From contig NZ_VSEY01000007.1 of assembly GCF_008086045.1 (NCBI RefSeq), forward strand, positions 186,001 through 250,000: a stretch of DNA of 64,000 nt. Direction: 5' to 3'. The translations under genes and the position numbers were made by a program. Below the pieces are notes generated by a model, which made no database searches, was not told where the DNA came from, and saw only the letters and a program-made list of their open reading frames with translations. The number at the start of each line of letters is the position of its first letter. Position 1 is the first letter of the stretch. This document shows positions 1-7,171 of this stretch, one piece after another. Origin of the DNA: Nonomuraea sp. PA05 (GTDB lineage Bacteria > Actinomycetota > Actinomycetes > Streptosporangiales > Streptosporangiaceae).

Positions 1-2
1 CC

Positions 3-1133
3 ACCTGCTTCGTGCTCGTCGTCGGGCTGGCGTTCCTGGTCGCCCAATTGCACGCCGCCGGGGTGGTGGTGCGGCTGCTGACCGGGCTGCCGCCGTGGCT
101 GGGCTGGGCGGCCGTCGCCGCGGCGGCGCTGACCGTGGCGTTGGCGGGCGGGCTGGGCAGCGTGACCAGCGTGCAGGCCGCGCAGTTCTGGCTGAAGCTG
201 ACGGTGTTCCTGGGCGTCGGGGCGGTGTGCTGGTGGATGGCCGGCAGCCGGCCCGCCGCCTGGTTCGAGGGCGCCTACCGGGCGGGCGGCGCGGGGCTGG
301 CGGGGGCCGGTGACCCGTCGCTGCCCGGGGTGCTGTCGGTGCTGCTGGCCTGCGCGCTGGGCACGGCGGGGCTGCCGCACGTCGTCGTGCGCGTCTACAC
401 CAGCAGGGACGGGCGCGGCGCCCGGCGCTCCATCGTGGCCACCCAGGTCATGCTGGCCGCGTTCTGCTTCGTGCCGCCGCTGTACGGGCTTCTGGGGAGC
501 GTTCACGTCCAGGGGGCCGCCGCGGACGAGATCGTGCTCCTGCTGCCCGCCACGCTGCTCTCCGGGCCCCTGGGAGAGGTGCTGACGGGTTTGCTGGCGG
601 CGGGGGCGTTCGCGGCCTTCCTGGCCACCTCGGGAGGCGTGCTGGTGGCCGCGGGCGGCGCGCTGTCGGCGTGCGTGACGCGGGCCGGGATCCGGTCGTT
701 CCGCGCGGCCGTGGTCGCCGTCATGCTGGCGGCGCTGGCGCTGACGGCGGGCAGCGGCCCCGGGGTGTCGGTGGCGCTCGTGCTGCTGGGCTTCAGCCTC
801 TCGGCCGCCACGTTCTGCCCGATGCTGGTGCTGGGCATCTGGTGGCGGCGGCTGACGGACGCGGGCGTCGCGGCCGGGTTCGTGGCGGGCGGGGGCGTGA
901 CCGCGGTGCTTGTGATCGCGGAGCAGGCAGGCGTGAAGATGGGCGCGCTGACTTCCTGCCCCGCGCCGGTCGCCGTTCCGGTCTCGTTCGCCGCGATGGT
1001 GGCGACATCCCTGGTCACACCGGGTCGGGTGCCGCAGACGGTGGGCCGGATGATGGCCAGGATGCATTTGCCCGAGCATTTTGCGGGCCCCCCAACCTAC
1101 CGCTCGTCGCGTGGCGGCGACCGCTCGTCGTGA
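3..1133 (+). CDS. Sodium:solute symporter family permease, 5' truncated by window edge
   Basis: This is the C-terminal part of a multi-pass membrane transporter. The reading frame is open to the first base, so the true start lies outside the window. About nine hydrophobic segments are visible. The block GGLGSVTSVQAAQFWLKL matches the position of the sodium-solute symporter (SSS, ActP/PutP-like) segment around TM4-5, and AFAAFLATSGGVLVAAGGAL resembles the later conserved SSS helix near the sodium site. The family couples sodium import to uptake of acetate, proline, pantothenate or similar solutes. The substrate cannot be told from this fragment. It ends convergently with the nfo gene, with a structured intergenic region between them. 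Nothing links it to the purine genes that follow except proximity. Confidence 0.75.
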   Translation, partial: TCFVLVVGLAFLVAQLHAAGVVVRLLTGLPPWLGWAAVAAAALTVALAGGLGSVTSVQAAQFWLKLTVFLGVGAVCWWMAGSRPAAWFEGAYRAGGAGLAGAGDPSLPGVLSVLLACALGTAGLPHVVVRVYTSRDGRGARRSIVATQVMLAAFCFVPPLYGLLGSVHVQGAAADEIVLLLPATLLSGPLGEVLTGLLAAGAFAAFLATSGGVLVAAGGALSACVTRAGIRSFRAAVVAVMLAALALTAGSGPGVSVALVLLGFSLSAATFCPMLVLGIWWRRLTDAGVAAGFVAGGGVTAVLVIAEQAGVKMGALTSCPAPVAVPVSFAAMVATSLVTPGRVPQTVGRMMARMHLPEHFAGPPTYRSSRGGDRSS

Positions 1134-1495
1134 CACTACTCTCCGTATATCGCTGACTACGGACCGTTCATCGAGCTGTCCGTAAACAGGGTTTCGCCCA
1201 CAAGATCGCAACCGTAGGGTTTCGACATCGGAGCCATCCCGGCGCATCGGGGGGACGGGCCGCAAGGCTCACCGAGAGGGTCTGATGCGCGGGGTTCACC
1301 GGCGACAGCGCAGGTCGCCGCGGCCTGACGGGCCCCTTACCGGGGGGTGGGGCCCGCCACGCCGAACGTGAAGGGGCGCCCGCTGAGGCCGCTGACGCGG
1401 CCCCGCGATCCGGCCTTCGGGGGCGGTCGGATCGCGAGAGCGGGCGCCCCTATCACGGTCACCACTCAAATGGGGGTTTTATCCCCTTGGAGCGG
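1134..1495. other. Convergent intergenic region with strong RNA/DNA secondary structure
   Basis: No credible gene is present in these 362 bases between the two convergent genes. The left 190 bases show nothing recognised. The right half holds a 7-bp hairpin (1330-1336 with 1349-1355) and then the large three-way-junction element at 1373-1450, listed separately. Both could end transcription of the symporter from the left and of nfo from the right. Confidence 0.6.
1373..1450. terminator. 78-nt perfect three-way-junction inverted repeat, probable bidirectional terminator
   Basis: A 12-bp perfect outer stem pairs 1373-1384 with 1439-1450. Inside it sit two perfect hairpins: a 6-bp stem at 1387-1392/1397-1402 closed by a TGAC loop, and a 9-bp stem at 1404-1412/1428-1436 that contains a CC-TTCG-GG tetraloop. 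All three helices are seen directly in the sequence. The element lies 46 bases past the stop codon of nfo and about 240 past the symporter. Termination is the simplest role, but a stand-alone structured RNA is possible because no long T tract follows immediately on the plus strand. A tRNA was considered and rejected: there is no anticodon arm or CCA-proximal consensus. Confidence 0.55.
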
Positions 1496-2335
1496 TCAGG
1501 CGTCCCTGAGCTTCTTCAGCAGCGCGATGTCCTCGGCGTGCTTGGGCGCCTTGCCCGGCGTCTCGATGCAGATCGGCACCCCGGCCACCGCCGGGTGCCG
1601 CATCATGTCGCCGAACGGCTGGGCGCCGATGTGCCCCGCCCCGATGTTCTCGTGCCGGTCCTTCTTCGCGCCGCACACGTCCTTGGAGTCGTTGGCGTGG
1701 ATCAGTTTGAGCCGCCCCGGCGCGATCGCGTGCAGCGCGTCGAACGTCTCTTGCACACCGCCCTCGGCCGCCAGGTCGTGACCGGCCGCGAAGGCGTGGC
1801 AGGTGTCGAGGCAGACGCAGGCCCGCGGATGCCAGTCGAGCGCGGCCAGGTAGGGCTCCAGGTCCTGGACGGTGGCGCACAGCATGGCGCCCTGCCCCGC
1901 CATCGGCTCAAGCAGCAGGTCGGGCCCGCCCTCGGGGATCTCGTCGAGCAGCGGCAGCAGGTTGTCGTGCAACTGGCGCAGCGCGTCGTCGCGCGGCTGC
2001 GTGACCGCCGAGCCGGTGTGCACCACGACCCCCTTGGCGCCGATCTCCACCCCGCGGCGCAGGCCGTGGCGCACCACCGCGATGGAGTTGGCCAGCGTCT
2101 CCGGGCTGGGCGAGCCGAAGTTGACCAGATAGGGCACGTGGATGAAGGCGGGCACCCCCGACTCGGCCAGCTTGGCGTCCTCGTCGGGCTTGCCGTCGTT
2201 GAGCGCCCAGCCGCGCGGGTTGGTGACGAACACCTGGATCATCTCGGCGCCGATCTCGGCCATGTACTTGAGGCCGCCCGTCGCCAGGCCGCCCGTCACG
2301 GACACGTGTCCGCCGATCAGGGAAGTTGGGGTCAT
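1496..2335 (-). CDS. nfo: Endonuclease IV (AP endonuclease, deoxyribonuclease IV)
   Basis: Endonuclease IV cuts DNA 5' of abasic sites and removes 3' blocking groups during base excision repair, using a trinuclear zinc site in a TIM barrel. The 279-residue product has the family landmarks: GGHVS near the N-terminus, LLEPMAGQG (zinc-binding Glu), CLDTCHAFAAGHD, IHANDSK and RHENIGAGHIG, which supply the His/Asp/Glu ligands. Length is normal for the family. The ATG at 2335 is preceded by the region shared with the divergent uraD gene. It is not part of the purine operon but is transcribed away from it. A role in repairing oxidised bases would sit logically beside a pathway that consumes 8-oxoguanine, but that is only an observation of context. 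Confidence 0.95.
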   Translation of the reverse strand: MTPTSLIGGHVSVTGGLATGGLKYMAEIGAEMIQVFVTNPRGWALNDGKPDEDAKLAESGVPAFIHVPYLVNFGSPSPETLANSIAVVRHGLRRGVEIGAKGVVVHTGSAVTQPRDDALRQLHDNLLPLLDEIPEGGPDLLLEPMAGQGAMLCATVQDLEPYLAALDWHPRACVCLDTCHAFAAGHDLAAEGGVQETFDALHAIAPGRLKLIHANDSKDVCGAKKDRHENIGAGHIGAQPFGDMMRHPAVAGVPICIETPGKAPKHAEDIALLKKLRDA

Positions 2336-2409
2336 GATGGCTCTCAGTGTAGGCGCAGCGCCTGACCGTTTCCGTCGGCGCTTCCGGCGGCGCGTCCCAC
2401 GTCATTGGA

Positions 2410-2465
2410 GCATGACACGAAAAGTGTCCTGCATCCGGACCGCGAGTTGGGAGTTCTCGCGGATG
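2410..2465. promoter_or_regulatory. Two inverted repeats in the nfo/uraD divergent promoter region
   Basis: The 164 bases between nfo and uraD carry GACAC-gaaaa-GTGTC (2414-2418/2424-2428) and a 7-bp repeat CCGCGAG/CTCGCGG (2440-2446/2456-2462). The second sits about 40 bases before the uraD start. Either could be an operator for a ureide-pathway regulator, but no regulator gene lies next to the operon and the sites do not match an operator I can name. Confidence 0.35.
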
Positions 2466-2499
2466 GACCGGGCACGAAGCGCCTGTGTGTACTTCTGGC

Positions 2500-2987
2500 A
2501 TGCTCACCGACTTCAACGCCCGGTCCCCGGCCGAGGCCGAGGCGGACCTGCTGGCCTGCTGCGCCTCCCGCGCGTTCGCCGGTAAGGTGGCCGCGCTGCG
2601 GCCCTACGCCGACCTGGAACGGCTGCTCGACGCCGCCGGCGCGACCGTGCGGGAGCTGGCCTGGGACGACGTCCTGGAGGCGCTGAGCGCGCACCCCAGG
2701 ATCGGCGAGCGGGCGAGCGGGCAGGGCCGCGAGTCCGCCTGGTCCCGCCAGGAGCAGTCGGGCGTCGAGGACGAGCTGCGCGCGGCGCTCGCCGACGGCA
2801 ACCGGGCCTACGAGGAGCGGTTCGGGCACGTCTACCTGGTGTGCGCCACCGGGCTCACCGGCGCCGAGATGCTGGCCAGGCTGCGCGAGCGGCTGGGCAA
2901 CGACGAGGAGCGCGAGCGCGACGCGGTCCGCGCCGAGCTGGCCGCCATCACCCGGCTGCGGCTGACCAAGCTCCTGGGGGAGGCGGC

Positions 2988-2991
<4 letters not shown>
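2500..2991 (+). CDS. uraD: 2-oxo-4-hydroxy-4-carboxy-5-ureidoimidazoline (OHCU) decarboxylase
   Basis: OHCU decarboxylase carries out the last step of the uricase pathway, turning OHCU stereospecifically into S-allantoin. The 163-residue protein contains the family signature HPRIG at residues 65-69, with the catalytic His65, followed by the WSRQEQSG block. I place the start at the ATG at 2500 because a GTG at 2485 would add only five residues and has no better ribosome site. It is the first gene of an operon whose next member begins inside its stop codon (ATGA overlap at 2988). Presence beside HIU hydrolase and uricase fixes the function well. Confidence 0.9.
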
Positions 2992-3287
<296 letters not shown>

Positions 3288-4163
3288 ATGATCGTCAAGC
3301 TCGGCGCCAACCGCTACGGCAAGGCGGAGACCAGGCTCGTGCACGTGCGGCGCGACGGCCCCGTGCACCACCTCAAGGACGTCAACGTCAGTGTCTCCCT
3401 GTCGGGCGACATGGAGGCCGCGCACCTGACCGGCGACAACTCCGCCGTCCTGCCGACCGACACGCAGAAGAACACCGTGTACGCGTTCGCCAGGCGGTAC
3501 GGCGTCGGCCAGATCGAGGACTTCGCGCTCCGCCTGGCCCGGCACTTCGTGGCGGCGCAGCCCTCGATCCACCACGCCAGGGTCGCGATCGAGGAGTACG
3601 GCTGGAACCGCGCGGGACCCCACTCGTTCGTCCGGCACGGCGGCGAGGTGCGCACCTGCGTGATCCACCACGACCGGGACGGCCGCACCACCGTGCTGTC
3701 CGGCATCGAGGAGCTGGTGGTGCTGAACTCGACGGGCTCGGAGTTCCACGGCTACATCACCGACGAGTACACCACGCTCCCGCCGACCACCGACCGCGTC
3801 CTGGCCACCGCCGTCTCCGCCCGGTGGCGGCACGCCGCCGCCGACATCGACGACGACGGCCCCGGCTACGCCAAGTCCTACGACGAGGCCAGGCAGTGCC
3901 TCGTCGACGCGTTCGCCGGCACCCACAGCCTCTCGCTCCAGCAGACCCTCTACGCCATGGGCGAGCGCGTACTGACCACCTGCCCCGGGATCTGCGAGGT
4001 CAGGCTGTCGATGCCGAACAAGCACCACTTCGCGGTGGACCTGTCCCCGTTCGGCCTGGACAACGAGAACGAGGTCTTCCACGCCGCCGACCGCCCGTAC
4101 GGGCTCATCGAGGGCGGCGTGCTGCGGGACGACGCCCCCGACGCCGGATTCGCCTGGGAATAG
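3288..4163 (+). CDS. Uricase (urate oxidase, cofactor-free)
   Basis: Urate oxidase converts urate and oxygen to 5-hydroxyisourate and hydrogen peroxide without cofactor. The 291-residue product shows the family motifs: RYGKAETRLVHV near the N-terminus with the active-site Lys, TDTQKNTVYAFA with the active-site Thr, a central NSTGSEFHGYITDEYTTL block, and a C-terminal CEVRLSMPNKHHF segment (NKHH motif). Length is normal for bacterial uricases. It starts on the base following the HIU hydrolase stop codon and is followed seven bases later by the FAD-subunit gene. Urate would come either from xanthine or from 8-oxoguanine by the deaminase encoded downstream. Confidence 0.96.
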   Translation: MIVKLGANRYGKAETRLVHVRRDGPVHHLKDVNVSVSLSGDMEAAHLTGDNSAVLPTDTQKNTVYAFARRYGVGQIEDFALRLARHFVAAQPSIHHARVAIEEYGWNRAGPHSFVRHGGEVRTCVIHHDRDGRTTVLSGIEELVVLNSTGSEFHGYITDEYTTLPPTTDRVLATAVSARWRHAAADIDDDGPGYAKSYDEARQCLVDAFAGTHSLSLQQTLYAMGERVLTTCPGICEVRLSMPNKHHFAVDLSPFGLDNENEVFHAADRPYGLIEGGVLRDDAPDAGFAWE

Positions 4164-4170
4164 GGGAGAG

Positions 4171-5031
4171 ATGGATTTTCTGCGGCCCACGACGTGGGAG
4201 GAGGCGCTGGCCGCCAAGGCGGACCAGCCGGGAGCCGTGCCCATCCAGGGCGGCACGGACGTGATGGTCGAGATCAACTTCGACGTGCGCAGGCCGCCCG
4301 CGCTGCTCGACCTCACCGGGGTGGCCGAACTGCGCGAGTGGTCGATGACCGGCGGGCTGTGCGGGGTCGGGGCGGGGGTGCCGTACGCGGCGGTCATCGA
4401 CGAGCTCGGCGGCCCGCTGCCGGGGCTCGCGCAGGCCTCCCGCACGGTCGGCTCGCCGCAGATCCGCAACCGCGGCACCGTCGGCGGGAACCTGGGCGCG
4501 GCCTCCCCCGCGGGCGACAGCCATCCGCCGCTGCTGGCCGCCGGGGCGGTGGTCGAGGTGGAGTCGCGCGACCGGGGCGTGCGGATGATCCCGGCCGCCG
4601 AGTTCTACCTCGGGGTCAAGCGCAGCGCGCTGGAGCCGGACGAGCTGATCAGGGCCGTGCACGTGCCCCCCGCCACGGGGCCCCAGTACTTCTCCAAGGT
4701 CGGCACGCGCAACGCCATGGTGATCGCGGTGTGCTCGTTCGCGATCGCGCTGCACCCGCGCGAGCGGCGGGTCGGCACCGGCATCGGCTCGGCCGCGCCC
4801 ACCCCGCGCCGCGCCCTGGAGGCGGAGGAACTGCTCGCCGCCGAGCTCGACTGGGACGCGCCGATCGCCCCAGCGCTGCTCAAGCGGTTCGGCGAGCTGT
4901 GCGCGCGGGCCGCCGCGCCGATCGACGACGTGCGCGGCACCGCCGCCTACCGCGTGCACGCCATCGGCGTGCTGGCCCGCCGCACGCTCACCTGGGCCTG
5001 GAACGACCACCTGGAGAAGAGGGCCGCCTGA
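4171..5031 (+). CDS. Xanthine dehydrogenase-type FAD-binding subunit
   Basis: This is the medium (FAD) subunit of a molybdenum hydroxylase of the xanthine dehydrogenase / CO dehydrogenase family. It passes electrons from the iron-sulfur subunit to NAD or another acceptor. The 286-residue protein has IQGGTDVMVEI (FAD pyrophosphate loop, residues 26-36) and TVGGNLGAASPAGDS (second FAD loop), the two hallmarks of the family. Its stop overlaps the next start (TGATG at 5029-5033). It lies in the uricase operon, so xanthine or hypoxanthine oxidation to urate is the likely role. The molybdopterin-binding large subunit, normally beside it, is not in this window. Confidence 0.9.
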   Translation: MDFLRPTTWEEALAAKADQPGAVPIQGGTDVMVEINFDVRRPPALLDLTGVAELREWSMTGGLCGVGAGVPYAAVIDELGGPLPGLAQASRTVGSPQIRNRGTVGGNLGAASPAGDSHPPLLAAGAVVEVESRDRGVRMIPAAEFYLGVKRSALEPDELIRAVHVPPATGPQYFSKVGTRNAMVIAVCSFAIALHPRERRVGTGIGSAAPTPRRALEAEELLAAELDWDAPIAPALLKRFGELCARAAAPIDDVRGTAAYRVHAIGVLARRTLTWAWNDHLEKRAA

Positions 5032-5501
5032 TGCGTGTGAGCTTCACCGTGAACGGCAGGCAGGAGATCGCCGACGACGTCTGGGAGGGCGAGAGCCTGC
5101 TGTACGTGCTGCGCGAGCGCCTCGGCCTGCCCGGCTCCAAGAACGCCTGCGAGCAGGGCGAGTGCGGCTCCTGCACCGTCTACCTCGACGGCGTGCCGGT
5201 CTGCGCCTGCCTGGTCGCCGCCGGGCAGGCCGAGGGACGGCGGGTGCGCACCGTGGAGGGGCTGGCCGACGGCGACCGGCTCGACCCTGTGCAGGAGGCG
5301 TTCGTGGAGTGCGGCGCCGTGCAGTGCGGTTTCTGCACGCCCGGCCTCATCGTGCAGGCGCACGACCTGCTCGAACGCTGTCCGCGCCCGTCGGACGCGG
5401 AGATCAGGGAGGCGCTGGCGGGAAACCTGTGCCGGTGCACCGGCTACGAGAAGATCCTCGACGCGGTACGCCTGGCCGCCTCCCGCAAGGAGCCCCGATG
5501 A
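5031..5501 (+). CDS. Xanthine dehydrogenase-type 2Fe-2S subunit
   Basis: Small subunit of a molybdenum hydroxylase, relaying electrons between the Mo centre and FAD. The 156 residues contain the plant-type ferredoxin cluster with Cys40, Cys45, Cys48 and Cys60, and the second cluster of the alpha-helical domain with Cys99, Cys102, Cys134 and Cys136 (CGFCTPG and CRCTGY). All eight ligands are present. The start ATG at 5031 shares a base with the previous stop, and the stop overlaps the next ATG by four bases. The gene order FAD subunit, FeS subunit is usual, but the expected large subunit is replaced here by a deaminase gene. Confidence 0.93.
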   Translation: MRVSFTVNGRQEIADDVWEGESLLYVLRERLGLPGSKNACEQGECGSCTVYLDGVPVCACLVAAGQAEGRRVRTVEGLADGDRLDPVQEAFVECGAVQCGFCTPGLIVQAHDLLERCPRPSDAEIREALAGNLCRCTGYEKILDAVRLAASRKEPR

Positions 5502-6880
5502 TCATCGAGAACGTCTACGTGACCCCCGTCAGAGGCCCCGAGATCGAGTCCGGATACCTCCGCATCGAGGGCGACAGGATCGCCGAAGTGGCGGCGGGCC
5601 CCGCGCCCGACCTGCCCGGTGTCACCCGGATCGACGGCACCGGCTGCCTGGCCACCCCCGGCCTCGTCAACACCCACCACCACCTCTACCAGTGGGCCTC
5701 GCAGGGGCTCGCCCAGGACGCCACGCTGTTCGAATGGCTGGTGGCGCTCTACCAGGTGTGGGCCGCCATGGACGCCGAAGTCGTCGAGGGCGCGGCCACC
5801 GCGGGGCTGAGCTGGCTGGCGCTGTCGGGCTGCACCACCAGCAGCGACCACCACTACATCTTCCCCAAGGGCAGGGGCGACCTGCTGGCCGCCGAGATCG
5901 AGGCCGCCCGCGCGGTCGGCCTGCGCTTCCATCCGGCGCGCGGCTCCATGGACCTGGGGGAGTCCAAGGGCGGGCTGCCGCCGGACGTCGTGGTCGAGGA
6001 GCTGGACGACATCCTGAGCGCGACCGCCGAGGCCGTGGACGCCTACCACGACCCGTCGTTCTCCTCGATGCTGCGCGTGGCGGTCGCGCCGTGCTCGCCG
6101 TTCTCCGCCAGTGCCGAGCTGATGACCGAGTCCGCCGTGCTGGCCAGGCAGAAGGGGGTGCGGCTGCACACCCACCTGGCCGAGACGCTCGACGAGGAGG
6201 AGCACTGTCAGGAGCGGTTCGGGCTGCGGCCCCTCGACTACATGCTGAAGCTGGGCTGGCTGGGCCCCGACGTGTGGTTCGCGCACACCGTGCACCTCAG
6301 CGACGCCGACATCGGCAAGCTGGCCGCCACCGGCACGGGCACCGCGCACTGCCCGTCCTCCAACGGGCGGCTCGGCGCGGGCATCGCCCCGGTGTCGGAG
6401 CTGCTCAGGCGCGGCGCGAACGTCGGCATCGGCGTGGACGGCAACGCCTCGTCCGAGCTGACGCCGCTGGCCGGGGAGATGCGGCAGGCCCTGCTGTTCC
6501 AGCGCGCCAGATACGGGCCGGAGGCGCTCACCGCCCGTCAGGCGCTCGAACTGGCCACCCTGGGCGGCGCCCGCAACCTCGGGCGCCAGGACGAGCTGGG
6601 GTCGCTGGAGCCCGGCAAGCTGGCCGACATCGCGCTGTGGCGGGTGGACGGCCCCTACACCGCCGCCGTCGCCGACCCCGTCTGCGCCCTCGTGTTCGGG
6701 CCCGTGCCGCCGCTGGCCAGGGTGCTGGTGGGCGGGCGGACGGTGGTCGAGGACGGGGAGCTGCGGACGCTCGCCCAGGACGAGGCGGGGCGGGCGGGGG
6801 TGCGGGCGCACCGGCGGCTGACGAAGCTGGCGCAGGAGCGCGGGTTCACCGCCGCCGTGCGGATCCACCAGGGCCACTAG
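5498..6880 (+). CDS. 8-oxoguanine deaminase-like amidohydrolase
   Basis: A 460-residue member of the amidohydrolase superfamily, in the branch with 8-oxoguanine deaminase, chlorohydrolases and S-adenosylhomocysteine deaminase. 8-oxoguanine deaminase converts 8-oxoguanine directly to urate. The metal-binding HxH is in PGLVNTHHHLYQW (His60 and His62); downstream are HTHLAE, a HTVHLS block with a later metal His, and GIGVDGNASSE with the catalytic Asp. It is the last gene of the overlapping uricase operon (ATGA with the FeS gene), which is why I prefer 8-oxoguanine or guanine deamination over a triazine or SAH substrate. Exact substrate is inferred from family and context, not shown by a unique residue. 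Confidence 0.8.
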   Translation: MIIENVYVTPVRGPEIESGYLRIEGDRIAEVAAGPAPDLPGVTRIDGTGCLATPGLVNTHHHLYQWASQGLAQDATLFEWLVALYQVWAAMDAEVVEGAATAGLSWLALSGCTTSSDHHYIFPKGRGDLLAAEIEAARAVGLRFHPARGSMDLGESKGGLPPDVVVEELDDILSATAEAVDAYHDPSFSSMLRVAVAPCSPFSASAELMTESAVLARQKGVRLHTHLAETLDEEEHCQERFGLRPLDYMLKLGWLGPDVWFAHTVHLSDADIGKLAATGTGTAHCPSSNGRLGAGIAPVSELLRRGANVGIGVDGNASSELTPLAGEMRQALLFQRARYGPEALTARQALELATLGGARNLGRQDELGSLEPGKLADIALWRVDGPYTAAVADPVCALVFGPVPPLARVLVGGRTVVEDGELRTLAQDEAGRAGVRAHRRLTKLAQERGFTAAVRIHQGH

Positions 6881-6919
6881 GGTGAGTATGTACGGATAAA
6901 GCGTAGGAAAGGCGGTCCC

Positions 6920-7132
6920 GTGTCGGAGGAACTTCCCGAGGAGCGGCTGGCGGAGCTCAAGATTGCCTTCGCCGACATCGACACCGACGGCGACGGCTAC
7001 ATCAGCGAGGCCGAGCTGAAGCGGCACTTCCCCGACCTCCCGGCCGAGGCGCTCGGCGCGATGAGCCAGGAGGCCGACTCCGACCAGGACGGCCGCTACT
7101 CCTTCGAGGAGTTCGTCCGCACCGTCTCCTGA
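6920..7132 (+). CDS. Small EF-hand calcium-binding protein
   Basis: A 70-residue protein made almost entirely of two EF-hands. Loop 1 is residues 21-32 (DTDGDGYISEAE) with Asp at positions 1, 3 and 5, Gly6, Ile8 and Glu12. Loop 2 is residues 53-64 (DSDQDGRYSFEE) with Asp at 1, 3 and 5 and Glu12. Both should bind calcium. There is no signal peptide or membrane segment, so it is cytosolic, like calerythrin-type or CabB-type small calcium buffers of actinomycetes. The GTG start has AGGAAAGG seven bases upstream. It lies 39 bases after the deaminase gene and may be co-transcribed, but no functional link to purine catabolism is evident. Its stop codon sits within a tandem repeat. Confidence 0.85.
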   Translation: MSEELPEERLAELKIAFADIDTDGDGYISEAELKRHFPDLPAEALGAMSQEADSDQDGRYSFEEFVRTVS

Positions 7133-7171
7133 GGGGCGCACTCCTGAGGGGCGCGCTCCTGAGGGGCGCGC
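7127..7171. repeat. Three tandem copies of a 15-bp unit across a stop codon
   Basis: The unit TCCTGAGGGGCGCGC occurs three times in a row (7127-7141, 7142-7156, 7157-7171; copy 1 has one change). Copy 1 contains the last codon and TGA stop of the EF-hand gene, and copy 3 abuts the stop codon of the convergent AlkZ-like gene at 7172. Local slippage duplication is the likely origin. Confidence 0.85.

Noticed and set aside
1134..1340. Possible c-di-AMP (ydaO-type) or other riboswitch in the left intergenic region
   Set aside because: Some GGGGGA and GACAGC fragments recall it, but the conserved core order is not present and the only downstream gene is on the opposite strand.
1373..1450. tRNA-like cloverleaf of 78 nt
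   Set aside because: The outer stem is 12 bp instead of 7, there are only two inner arms, and no T-loop, D-loop or anticodon consensus is present.
5031..6880. Fusion of the Mo subunit of xanthine dehydrogenase with the following gene
   Set aside because: The gene after the 2Fe-2S subunit is a complete amidohydrolase with HxH and metal motifs and shows no molybdopterin-binding blocks.
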